Positions 1 through 6,415 of a DNA stretch of 7,080 nucleotides are shown one piece after another. The stretch is taken from assembly GCA_023253495.1 (NCBI GenBank), contig JALRGF010000631.1:1-7080 (forward strand). The letters run 5' to 3'. Each line of letters begins with the position of its first letter. Positions within the stretch are counted from its first letter, which is position 1. Below the pieces are notes generated by a model. The model saw only the letters and a program-made list of their open reading frames with translations, was not told the origin of the DNA and made no database searches. Position numbers and translations under genes: made by a program. Origin of the DNA: Verrucomicrobiales bacterium. Lineage in GTDB: Bacteria; Verrucomicrobiota; Verrucomicrobiia; Verrucomicrobiales; V1-33.

Positions 1-1
1 C

Positions 2-190
2 CTCACCCTCATCCACCTGATCAGCATCCCGGTCACCAATACCTCGGTGAACCCCGCCCGCAGCACCGGCGTCGCCGTTTTCGCCGGTGGCTGGGCTATC
101 CAGCAGCTCTGGCTTTTCTGGGTCGCCCCGATCATCGGCGCCGTGATCGGTGCTTTCGCCTACAAGGCGATCAGTTCCGACAAGAAGTGA
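2..190 (+). CDS. aqpZ: Aquaporin Z, C-terminal end (partial, 5' end outside window)
   Basis: This is the last 62 codons of a water channel of the major intrinsic protein family, which sits in the inner membrane and conducts water. The fragment begins LTLIHLISIPVTNTSVNPAR; the second NPA box is at fragment residues 27-29, and the arginine after it is the selectivity-filter Arg of the family. It ends with the last membrane helix (WLFWVAPIIGAVIGAFAY, about residues 37-54) and a short Lys-rich cytoplasmic tail, stopping at TGA 188-190. The conserved stretch around the NPA box is close to what I recall of enterobacterial AqpZ, so AqpZ fits better than a glycerol facilitator GlpF. The gene reads towards the polysaccharide-export genes, so the two units converge. 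The reading frame is open to the window edge and the start is not visible. Confidence 0.95.
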   Translation, partial: LTLIHLISIPVTNTSVNPARSTGVAVFAGGWAIQQLWLFWVAPIIGAVIGAFAYKAISSDKK

Positions 191-203
191 ATGTGGCGAG
201 GCG

Positions 204-222
204 GCCTGGTATCATACCGGGC
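204..222 (+). terminator. Hairpin after aqpZ, possible terminator
   Basis: An 8-bp stem (one G-U pair) with a UCA loop starts 14 bases after the aqpZ stop. It is followed by GTGCCTTGTTG, which is only mildly U-rich, so it could be a weak terminator or an mRNA 3'-end stabiliser. Seen directly; function inferred. Confidence 0.35.
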
Positions 223-249
223 GTGCCTTGTTGAACGCACGAACGATCA

Positions 250-269
250 GGCTCCCATCAGTGGGAGCC
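250..269. terminator. Perfect 8-bp hairpin with TCAG tetraloop
   Basis: GGCTCCCA (250-257) pairs perfectly with TGGGAGCC (262-269) around the loop TCAG. It is followed at once by a smaller hairpin, CCTGT-CTG-ACAGG (269-281). Neither strand shows a real U-tract, so factor-independent termination is uncertain. As it lies between convergent genes, it may serve either direction. Confidence 0.4.
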
Positions 270-413
270 CTGTCTGACAGGCGCTTGCGGGAATACTGAG
301 AACCCTGTCAATCAAAGGGTGAAGGGAGGCCTGGAGCCGAAAACGGGCCAAACCGCCCACTCCCGGGCCTCTCAGAGCGGTGGGCGGCGGGAATCACCGC
401 GCATCTTCCAACC

Positions 414-449
414 GGTGTTGCCGTCAGAAGGGGTGTTGCAGCCAGAAAG
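414..449. repeat. Two imperfect tandem copies, 18-base period
   Basis: GGTGTTGCCGTCAGAA (414-429) recurs as GGTGTTGCAGCCAGAA (432-447), identical at 14 of 16 positions, directly adjacent with an 18-base period. It lies in non-coding sequence; the purpose is unknown. Confidence 0.5.
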
Positions 450-546
450 GCCATGGAGGCCGGCAGCCGGGCACCTCCCGCCATCTCCGGCGCGAGACTA
501 CGGAACCCGACTCCGGGAATCCGGCCGGACCAGCGGGAATTCCATT

Positions 547-566
547 GTGCCGTACAACAACAGCAC
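547..566 (-). terminator. Weak hairpin just after the OPX gene
   Basis: On the minus-strand RNA, a 7-bp stem (GUGCUGU with ACGGCAC, one G-U pair) closes a 6-base loop, starting 12 bases after the OPX stop codon. No U-tract follows. It is the only hairpin close behind the gene, so it is a candidate transcript end, but a poor intrinsic terminator. Confidence 0.25.
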
Positions 567-578
567 GGCCGGGGGAGG

Positions 579-1184
579 TCAGCGCGGCCGGAGGCCGAAG
601 CCGCCCTGCGGAACGATGATCAGATCGCCCGGCTGCAGGGCCACGTTGACCTGGGGGTTCTGGGAGATGTTGCTCAGGTCGTATTCCGTGGTGCGTTGAC
701 CGCGGACGAGGCGCACCTTTTTGGTATTGGCGAAGTCGTCGAACCCGCCTTTCTCGGCGATGGCCTCCATCAGCTTCAGGCCGGGGCGGTAGACGACGGC
801 CCCGCCGACGCGCACGTTGCCGCTGACCGTCACCATCTGGGCGGAGTCCGCGGTCTGGTTCCGCGAAATGTTGATCGCGGGGTTGGTGTAGATGCGGGCG
901 GATTTGTAGGTGTTCTCGATCTGCCGCGCCAAGGCCGTCGGGGTGAGACCGGCGGCACGGACTTCCGATTTGAGATGTTGCAGCCGGATGGTGCCGTCAT
1001 TGGACACAATATACAGCTGCAGGGCCATCGACTGCTGGTCGCCGGCGGGCACGCCGGTAATGGTGATTTTGACTTGGTCGCCGGGTTTGAGCGGCGTTTC
1101 CCCGGTCTGGGCATGCGCCGGGGCGAAGGCGCCCAGCACGAGGGCGAGGGACAGAACACAGAAGAAGTGAAGCGAGCGGATCAT
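579..1184 (-). CDS. Short polysaccharide export (OPX/Wza-family) periplasmic protein
   Basis: This 201-residue protein should form the periplasmic conduit that leads an exo- or capsular polysaccharide to the outer membrane. A signal peptide is clear (MIRSLHFFC..., cleavage likely after AHA, residues 23-25); there is no lipobox cysteine, unlike E. coli Wza. Residues about 31-107 form the Poly_export domain (PLKPGDQVKITI, then SNDGTIRL), and about 118-190 one SLBB (beta-grasp) domain (VTVSGNVRVGGAV, AIAEKGGF, ending LQPGDLIIVPQ). It ends at residue 201, whereas Wza is nearly twice as long and ends in an amphipathic helix that spans the outer membrane; that part is absent here. The ATG at 1184 is chosen because it starts the signal peptide directly; a TTG at 1223 overlapping the kinase stop would add 13 residues in front. 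It lies 35 bases after the kinase gene with no terminator between, so the two are probably co-transcribed. Confidence 0.9.
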   Translation of the reverse strand: MIRSLHFFCVLSLALVLGAFAPAHAQTGETPLKPGDQVKITITGVPAGDQQSMALQLYIVSNDGTIRLQHLKSEVRAAGLTPTALARQIENTYKSARIYTNPAINISRNQTADSAQMVTVSGNVRVGGAVVYRPGLKLMEAIAEKGGFDDFANTKKVRLVRGQRTTEYDLSNISQNPQVNVALQPGDLIIVPQGGFGLRPR

Positions 1185-1219
1185 CGTCGATTGGGGATGC
1201 GAGGATGGGTTGGGAATTT

Positions 1220-3433
1220 TCAATACTGGTCGTCTTCGGACGGGGCGGCTTTCGCCTTGGCCGACTTCGAGCTGCCGGCCTGGGCCACCGCCTTGCCGGC
1301 GGCGTCCGACGTTTTCGAGGCCGGGCGGCTTTTGGTTTTCGACTCCATGTTGGTCGGCGAATAGTACGTGTAGTAGCTGGTGTAGTACTGGTACTGGCTG
1401 TCGCTGCGCACATCCACGTTGTTGAGCACCACGCCGAGCAGGTTGCCACCGACGTTTTCGATCGCCTGTTTGACGCGGAGCAGCATGGAACGCGGCAGTT
1501 TGCGGTGCTGGATGACGATCATGGTCAGGTCGACTTCCGAGGCGAGCACCGAGGCATCCGAGACCCCGAGGATCGGCGGCGAGTCGATGAGGACGAGGTC
1601 AAAACGGTTTTTGACATCGGCGATCAGCTCGGACATGCGGCGGGAGTTCAGGATGCCGGCAGCGTCGGCCGGCAGAATACCGGACGGCATGAAATACAGA
1701 TTGTCGATCGGCGTCTGCAGGATGACGTCTTCAAGCTGCAGGTCGGTGGTCAGGTAGTTGGTCAGGCCGACCGAATTGTTGATGTCGAAAAATGTATGCA
1801 GTTTCGGACGCCGGAGGTCGGCGTCGATCATCAGGGTGTTGTAGCCGCCCTGGGCGCAGATGAATGCGAGGTTGACGAGGGTGGTGGATTTCCCTTCGCC
1901 GGCGCCGCCGGAAACCACAGTGATGGCATTGGCGTCGGCATTTTTGCGGTTGAACTCGATGTTCGTCCGGAGGATCCGGTACGCTTCGGCGTCCGGGCTG
2001 ATGCCGCTTTGTTTGTGGAGGATGCCGACGTCCTTCGGAATGACGGCGAGAACCGGCACGCCGAGGTAGCGTTCGACGTCGTCGAGCGACTTCACGCTGG
2101 TGTCGAGGTATTCGAGGAAGAAGGCGAAGCCGAGACCGAGCAGCAGGCCGAGCAGGGCGCCGAGGCCGAGCTGCAGTTTGGCATTCGGTTTCGAGTAGGT
2201 GACGGCTTCCGTGGCGTATTCGTGGATGGTGGCCGGCTTGCGCGGCATGAGGTTGACGACGCGGGCGCGCTCCTGCTCATCAATCATCTTGTTGAGGATT
2301 TCCTGGGCCATGCCGTACTGGTCTTTGGCCTGCTGGTACTGGGCGTACTTGCTGCGGTCGAGGATGCTGGCGTCCTTCTGTTCGTTGGTGATCTTCTCGA
2401 TGTTTTCGAGGACCTTTTCGGTCATGCTGATCTTGTCGCGCAGGTTGTCGCGCAGCTGATTGACCCCTTCGTTGAGTTGCTGTTTCTGGACGTCCATGCC
2501 GGAGCGAAGCGAGACGACATCAGGGTGGGCGTCCCCGAGGCCGCTGTTTTCAAGCTGGGCGGCGGTGCGCTGGTCCTGCAGGTATTGCGCGTAAACCGCG
2601 GTCGTCTTCGGGTCGAGCAGGTTCAGATTGGCGGCCGCACTGATGAGGGCTTCGCCTTCCTTGTCCTTGATGGCATCAAGCTGCGCCTTGAAGTCGCTGA
2701 CCTGGTTTTTCTTTTCCAGCGCCATGCGTTGGGCGTCCATGAACAGTCCCTCCGCGCCGCCGGTGGCTTCGTTGCCGCGGGTGAAGGCGAAGGGTGACGT
2801 CGCCTGGAGGTCGACGATGCCGAGTTCCTGCACCAGCTCGAGCATTTTGGTGCGCGCGCGTTCGACTTCCTGCTCCTGCCCCTTGCGGGTGTGGCTGAGC
2901 GTCTGAAACGCGAGCTGAACACGTTCCGTTTCAATGAGTTTCCGGCGGGCGACGTAGGCGTCGGCCACGTCGTTGGCCAGCTCCTTGGCTTCCGCGCGGT
3001 CGGTGCTGAGGACTTCGATCTTGATGAGGTCGGTGCCGCGCTCCTCGGAGGCGTCGACCATGCGGTAAAGTTTGTTGTAGGCTTCGTCGAGGTTGGCGAC
3101 GCGCCAGCGTTCCACGAGGTTCCGCTTTTTGATGACCTGCGAGAGCGTCTCTTTGGACGTGATGATCTTGAATTCCGTCGGGAGGAACGTCATCTGGTTG
3201 CTCATCCCTTTGTAGCCGGAGATCGGGTCGATGAAGTCCCCGGCGGTGACGCCCGAGAGGCGCTCGATTTCCATGAGGACGCGCCCCGGGTATTTTTTCG
3301 GCATGATGGCCGTGACGACAGCGGCCGTCATGAAGACCAGGAAGAAGGCCAGAAGGATGACCCCGTAGCGGTTGCGGATCACCTGCCAGTAGTCGAGCGC
3401 ATGGAGCCGGGCTTCGCTGGTTTGCTGGTTCAT
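1220..3433 (-). CDS. Wzc-like polysaccharide co-polymerase with BY-kinase domain
   Basis: This 737-residue inner-membrane protein belongs to the family that controls polysaccharide chain length and export through autophosphorylation on tyrosine. An N-terminal Wzz domain begins with a membrane helix (about 24-44); a long, charged, coiled-coil-rich periplasmic part follows (about 160-395), then a second helix (about 421-440, LGLGALLGLLLGLGFAFF). The cytoplasmic kinase shows the oligomerisation motif ExxRxxR (E483, R486, R489), Walker A GGAGEGKST (509-517, K515), Walker A' LMIDADLRRP (D537, D539) and Walker B VLIDSPP (D617). A tyrosine cluster (seven Tyr in residues 681-691) is the expected phosphorylation site; it is followed by a Lys/Ala/Ser-rich tail ending in Tyr737. 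The start is the ATG at 3433: the frame stays open to 3526, but the added residues would be coded by the upstream terminator. It leads the OPX gene; no partner phosphatase is in the window. Confidence 0.93.
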   Translation of the reverse strand: MNQQTSEARLHALDYWQVIRNRYGVILLAFFLVFMTAAVVTAIMPKKYPGRVLMEIERLSGVTAGDFIDPISGYKGMSNQMTFLPTEFKIITSKETLSQVIKKRNLVERWRVANLDEAYNKLYRMVDASEERGTDLIKIEVLSTDRAEAKELANDVADAYVARRKLIETERVQLAFQTLSHTRKGQEQEVERARTKMLELVQELGIVDLQATSPFAFTRGNEATGGAEGLFMDAQRMALEKKNQVSDFKAQLDAIKDKEGEALISAAANLNLLDPKTTAVYAQYLQDQRTAAQLENSGLGDAHPDVVSLRSGMDVQKQQLNEGVNQLRDNLRDKISMTEKVLENIEKITNEQKDASILDRSKYAQYQQAKDQYGMAQEILNKMIDEQERARVVNLMPRKPATIHEYATEAVTYSKPNAKLQLGLGALLGLLLGLGFAFFLEYLDTSVKSLDDVERYLGVPVLAVIPKDVGILHKQSGISPDAEAYRILRTNIEFNRKNADANAITVVSGGAGEGKSTTLVNLAFICAQGGYNTLMIDADLRRPKLHTFFDINNSVGLTNYLTTDLQLEDVILQTPIDNLYFMPSGILPADAAGILNSRRMSELIADVKNRFDLVLIDSPPILGVSDASVLASEVDLTMIVIQHRKLPRSMLLRVKQAIENVGGNLLGVVLNNVDVRSDSQYQYYTSYYTYYSPTNMESKTKSRPASKTSDAAGKAVAQAGSSKSAKAKAAPSEDDQY

Positions 3434-3443
3434 AGTGGCAGGG

Positions 3444-3471
3444 AGTATATCGATGAAAGTTCCGTGGGCAA
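3444..3471 (-). promoter_or_regulatory. Candidate sigma70-type promoter for the kinase-OPX unit
   Basis: On the minus strand, TTGCCC (3466-3471) and TATACT (3444-3449) are separated by 16 bases, lying after the terminator at 3495-3523 and before the kinase ATG at 3433. The -10 matches the consensus at 5 of 6 positions, the -35 at 4 of 6. Transcription starting 7-8 bases after the -10 would leave only about 3-4 untranslated bases before the ATG, in line with the absence of a ribosome binding site. Predicted, not shown. Confidence 0.45.
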
Positions 3472-3494
3472 AAGATTTGGTCGCGGGGAAAAAA

Positions 3495-3523
3495 ATTCCC
3501 CCGGCGCGGGACGCCGGGGGAAT
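3495..3523 (-). terminator. Strong intrinsic terminator after the outer-membrane barrel gene
   Basis: A perfect 12-bp stem, ATTCCCCCGGCG with CGCCGGGGGAAT, encloses a 5-base loop (3507-3511). Read on the minus strand the stem is followed by a run of T (plus-strand A at 3489-3495). It starts 31 bases after the stop of the barrel gene and lies upstream of the kinase gene, so it closes the barrel transcript and separates the two units. There is no T-run on the plus-strand side, so it works in one direction only. Confidence 0.92.
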
Positions 3524-3554
3524 CAAAGGACTGCAGGATGAAGGACAACCGGGC

Positions 3555-4742
3555 TCAGAACGTGGCGGTCAGGCCGAGCGAGAGGCGGTGCCGCTCGTAG
3601 TTCCGGTAGTAGTTGTCGGAATCGGTGTTGGTGTACGAATAGGTGGCATTCACCCCGATGTTGCGCCAGAGGCGGTAGTCGAGACCGGCGCTGCCGGCGA
3701 AGGTGTTGTCATCCTGATCCGCCAGACCATAAGGGCTGTCTTCAAATGTCTGGAAGAGGTAGTGCAGGGCGAGGTTCGAGGTCAGGCGGTCGGTCAGCTG
3801 GTGCTGGAGGCTGAGGCCCGTCTTGTACGAATATCCGGCGAGGAAGCCGGAAAGGTCGCTGTCGTCACCGCCGAGGTAGTGGTACCAGCGGAGAACGGTG
3901 TTCTTGCCGGCGCGGTAGTTCAGAGCGCCTTCGAGGTACGGACGGGTTTCACTGCCGAGGTCACCATCATAATCGCGGAATTCGGCACCCACGCGCACGC
4001 TGCCGGTGAGCAGCGGACTGAAGGTATGGTCTACCCCGGCGAGCAGATAGTGCGCGGTGTAATCGGCGTCCGGATTGCTGTCGTAGTCGGTGGCCGCGAA
4101 GCGGTAATCGACGGTGGCGGCGGTGGTGGGCGAGATGGAATACCGGAACTGCTGGGAGAGGATGTGGGTGAAATGGTCATTCCCCTGGTCGGCGTCCTCC
4201 TCGTACCAGATGCCGGTGATGGTGTAGCCGGAGACGGTCGAGAAGCGGCGGGTCCAGGCGTAGGAGACCGAAAGGTTGTTGTACCCGTAGAGGTACTGGT
4301 TGGTGCGGCGGTTGATGGAAGCGCCGATGAGGTAATCGGGCTCGGTCTCGTAGGCGAGGTAGAACGAATCGGAAACGGCGAGGCGCGGCGAGACGTTGGT
4401 CAGGTAGTCGAGGGAGAGCCGGGCATTGTGGTAGAGGTCTTCGGAGTTGGGAGCGGGGTCGAAGTACCAGATGTTGGAGTAGTGGGCACCGACGTTGAGG
4501 TGGTTGCGGCGGTCACCGGTCGAGTAGACAAGGCTGGCGCCATTCTGCCAGTAGGCGGATTCCTGTTCGTCGAACGAACTGGTGTTCATGTTCGAGTCCC
4601 AACCGACGGACGAGGCCAAGGTCACGGAGAACGGGATTTTTTCCTCGTAGTCCTTATTGGCACCGATGCTGAGAAGTCCTTGGCCCTTGGCGGCCGAAGC
4701 GGAAAGACCGACGGCCAAGGTGGCGATGGCGATTTTTTTCAT
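3555..4742 (-). CDS. Putative outer-membrane beta-barrel, exopolysaccharide porin type
   Basis: This 395-residue protein begins with a signal peptide (MKKIAIATLAVGLSASAAKG, cleavage near residue 20). The remainder looks like a beta-barrel: alternating polar and aromatic residues, many Tyr, and Asp/Gly/Asn-rich turns (for example GGDDSDLSG, YDGDLGSE, DSNPDAD). The C-terminus HRLSLGLTATF ends in Phe, the usual signal for the BAM insertion machinery. Size and style suit the putative beta-barrel porin 2 (BBP2-like, EpsL-type) group often found in exopolysaccharide loci; the family call is from pattern, not a search. Next to the kinase and a short OPX protein, a likely role is the outer-membrane pore for the exported polymer. 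No Shine-Dalgarno motif precedes the ATG at 4742. A strong terminator follows, so it is transcribed separately from the kinase gene. Alternatively it could be an unrelated porin-like protein. Confidence 0.8.
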   Translation of the reverse strand: MKKIAIATLAVGLSASAAKGQGLLSIGANKDYEEKIPFSVTLASSVGWDSNMNTSSFDEQESAYWQNGASLVYSTGDRRNHLNVGAHYSNIWYFDPAPNSEDLYHNARLSLDYLTNVSPRLAVSDSFYLAYETEPDYLIGASINRRTNQYLYGYNNLSVSYAWTRRFSTVSGYTITGIWYEEDADQGNDHFTHILSQQFRYSISPTTAATVDYRFAATDYDSNPDADYTAHYLLAGVDHTFSPLLTGSVRVGAEFRDYDGDLGSETRPYLEGALNYRAGKNTVLRWYHYLGGDDSDLSGFLAGYSYKTGLSLQHQLTDRLTSNLALHYLFQTFEDSPYGLADQDDNTFAGSAGLDYRLWRNIGVNATYSYTNTDSDNYYRNYERHRLSLGLTATF

Positions 4743-4790
4743 CTTGAGAATGTGGAGGTAAGGGGAATAGGCATACCAACCGCGGGCTTA

Positions 4791-4817
4791 TTTATCGTTT
4801 TTGATGATGGCTGGCAA
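4791..4817 (-). promoter_or_regulatory. Weak promoter candidate for the barrel gene
   Basis: On the minus strand, TTGCCA (4812-4817) lies 15 bases before GATAAA (4791-4796), in the only AT-rich part of the gap between tRNA-Gly and the barrel gene. The -35 is a good match (5 of 6), but the spacing is short and the -10 is fair. It would give a leader of about 40 bases. Read-through from the tRNA is the alternative: the gap shows only a 5-bp hairpin (4839-4852) without a U-tract. Confidence 0.25.
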
Positions 4818-4886
4818 CCGTTAATTTGGATTCTTCGGCGGTTTTTGAACCGGGAGCCGCAAATTTTTTGGAAAACCGGGGGAAAG

Positions 4887-4960
4887 TGGAGCGGGCAGCG
4901 GGAATCGAACCCGCATGGCCAGCTTGGAAGGCTGGAGCTTTACCACTAAGCTATGCCCGC
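4887..4960 (-). tRNA. tRNA-Gly(TCC), CCA encoded
   Basis: The minus strand folds as a complete 74-base tRNA. The acceptor stem is GCGGGCA/TGCCCGC, the D arm GCTT-AGTGGTA-AAGC, the anticodon arm CCAGC-CTTCCAA-GCTGG with anticodon TCC, a 4-base variable loop CCAT follows, and the T arm is GCGGG-TTCGATT-CCCGC. The discriminator base is T and CCA is encoded at 4889-4887. It reads GGA (and by wobble GGG) glycine codons. It stands alone between bioA and the barrel gene, all on the same strand. Confidence 0.98.
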
Positions 4961-5052
4961 AAAAAGATGGAGGAAATTTATGGTTTTTATGAGGCCGGCG
5001 ATCTCGTGGAGCCGTGAAGGCGATCGAGACCGCGCTGTCGAGGAGTGTCTCT

Positions 5053-6399
5053 CTATAATGCCTCTGGTGGCAGCGGCTGCAACTGGAATCCGCCGGGGGT
5101 GGCGTCGGGGGTGAGGACGCGGGTGATGGCGGACTCGAGGGCGGCGAGGGCGAAGTCGAGTTCCTGGATCGAGGTGCAGAGCGGGGGCATGAGGATGAGG
5201 GTATTGTGGATCGGCCGGGTGAGCAGGCCGAGCGGGCGGGCGGCGAGGCAGATGTCGGCGCCCCAGCGGCGGGCGGGGTCGTGGCCGGTGGGCGGGGTGA
5301 TTTCGATGCCGGCGATGAAGCCGCACTGGCGGACGTCGCGGATGAGGGACGGGTGGCGCTGGCGGAGGTGTTGGAGGGCGGTGGCGAGGTGACTGATTTT
5401 GGGGCTGAGCTGCTCGAGGACCTGATGGTCGCGGAAGAGGCGCAGGCTGGCGAGAGCGGCGGCGCAGCCGAGGGGGTGGCCGGAGTAGCTGTGGCCGTAG
5501 AAAAACGTGCGGCGCTCGGTGGCGGGACCGAGGAACGCCTGGAAGACGCGCCGGGTGGTGAGAGTGGCGGCGAGAGGCGAGTAGCCGCCGGTGAGGCCTT
5601 TGGCGAGGCAAAGGAAATCCGGGGTGACGGCTTCGTGGTCGCCGGCGAACAGGCGGCCGGTGCGGCCGAAGCCGGTCATGACCTCATCGAAAATGAGCAG
5701 GGTGTCGTGGGCGTCACACCAGGCGCGCAGGCGGCGGAGCAGACCCGCGGGCCAGAGGCGAATGCCGGCGGCACCTTGGACGAGGGGTTCGATGATAATG
5801 GCGGCGACCGTGCGTTTTTCTTCCGGGCGGAGGGCGTCGAGGGCATCGACATCCTCGATGTGGCGCACCGGCAGGCCGAGACGGCCCGCGGTACCGGCGA
5901 AAACCGGAATGCCGCCGAGGGAAGCGGCACCGAGGGTGTCGCCGTGGTAGGCACCGGAAAAGGCGATGAGAGTGCGGCGGTGCGGCTGGCCGACCCATTC
6001 CCAGTACTGCCACGCGAGGCGCAGGGCGCATTCGACGGCGGTCGATCCGTCGTCGGAAAAGAAGACGCGGCTCAGAGTGTCCGGTGGAAAGAGGGCGACC
6101 AGTTCAGCGGCGAGGCGGGCGGCCGGCTCGTGGGTGGCACCGAGGAACGAGACGTGAGCGACGCGGTCGAGCTGTTCGCGGATGGCGGCGGTGATGACCG
6201 GGTGGCGGTGGCCGTGGAGGTTGGTCCAGATCGAGGAATTGCCGTCGAAGTAGCGGCGGCCGTCAGTGTCGTAGAGCCAGACTCCCTCGGCGCGTTCGAT
6301 GACCAGCGGGGCGGCCTCCGGGGCGCACCATTCGGCCATGGGGGTGAACGGGTGCCAGACGTGCGCTTTGTCGAGGGCTTGGATTTCGGCCGTGGTCAT
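5053..6399 (-). CDS. bioA: Adenosylmethionine--8-amino-7-oxononanoate aminotransferase
   Basis: BioA makes 7,8-diaminopelargonate from 8-amino-7-oxononanoate in biotin synthesis, with S-adenosylmethionine as the usual amino donor; it is a cytoplasmic PLP enzyme of the class III aminotransferases. The 448 residues show the family's N-terminal HVWHPFTPM (13-21), SSIWTNLHGH (55-64), phosphate-binding DDGST (116-120), AYHGDT (150-155), IFDEVMTGFGRTG (Asp238 for the PLP nitrogen, Arg246), the PLP lysine in CLAKGLTGG (Lys267), YGHSYSGHPLGC (301-312), and substrate-binding Arg395 in LTRP. The length is normal and nothing essential is missing. The position equal to the E. coli active-site Tyr17 is Phe18, a variation seen in related enzymes. 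The ATG at 6399 is placed correctly before WHPFTPM, though no ribosome site precedes it. It follows the small unknown gene by 16 bases; no other biotin gene and no BirA-type operator is visible. A lysine-using BioK variant cannot be ruled out. Confidence 0.95.
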   Translation of the reverse strand: MTTAEIQALDKAHVWHPFTPMAEWCAPEAAPLVIERAEGVWLYDTDGRRYFDGNSSIWTNLHGHRHPVITAAIREQLDRVAHVSFLGATHEPAARLAAELVALFPPDTLSRVFFSDDGSTAVECALRLAWQYWEWVGQPHRRTLIAFSGAYHGDTLGAASLGGIPVFAGTAGRLGLPVRHIEDVDALDALRPEEKRTVAAIIIEPLVQGAAGIRLWPAGLLRRLRAWCDAHDTLLIFDEVMTGFGRTGRLFAGDHEAVTPDFLCLAKGLTGGYSPLAATLTTRRVFQAFLGPATERRTFFYGHSYSGHPLGCAAALASLRLFRDHQVLEQLSPKISHLATALQHLRQRHPSLIRDVRQCGFIAGIEITPPTGHDPARRWGADICLAARPLGLLTRPIHNTLILMPPLCTSIQELDFALAALESAITRVLTPDATPGGFQLQPLPPEAL

Positions 6400-6415
6400 G
6401 CCGGCGGGGAAAGGA

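Larger units (their letters stand above)
191..578. other. Convergent intergenic region, no gene, rich in hairpins and short repeats
   Basis: This 388-base stretch lies between the stops of aqpZ (+) and the OPX gene (-). Reading frames that cross it are mirror frames of the OPX gene or lack any recognisable protein. It holds hairpins at 204-222, 250-269, 269-281, 302-320 (ACCCT/AGGGT), 353-387 and 547-566, an imperfect 18-base tandem repeat (414-449), several copies of GCGGGAAT (287-294, 387-394, 533-540), and a tract resembling the 3' end of the tRNA-Gly of this window (380-404). It may hold a structured RNA or the remains of a decayed insertion, but I recognise no known RNA family. Confidence 0.6.

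Noticed and set aside
191..578. Cobalamin or other riboswitch, or tmRNA, in the aqpZ-OPX gap
   Set aside because: Some GGTG and ATTCCCGC pieces look suggestive, but the conserved boxes of these families and a full tRNA-like fold are missing, and no gene start lies downstream.
1185..1223. TTG start at 1223 for the OPX gene, overlapping the kinase stop
   Set aside because: It would put 13 polar residues in front of a complete signal peptide and needs a rare start codon; the ATG at 1184 gives a standard signal peptide.
3434..3526. Upstream in-frame start for the kinase at 3526
   Set aside because: The extra 31 residues would be encoded by the terminator hairpin and promoter region; the Wzz-type N-terminus begins normally at the ATG at 3433.
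4961..5052. Terminator for bioA or promoter for tRNA-Gly
   Set aside because: The inverted repeat near 4997-5032 is interrupted and lacks a U-tract; CATAAA boxes exist near 4980-4995, but no matching -35 is present.
5054..5059. Perfect TATAAT on the plus strand at the end of bioA
   Set aside because: No -35-like hexamer lies 15-19 bases upstream (the sequence there is CGCGCT), and the box overlaps the bioA stop; no plus-strand gene follows.
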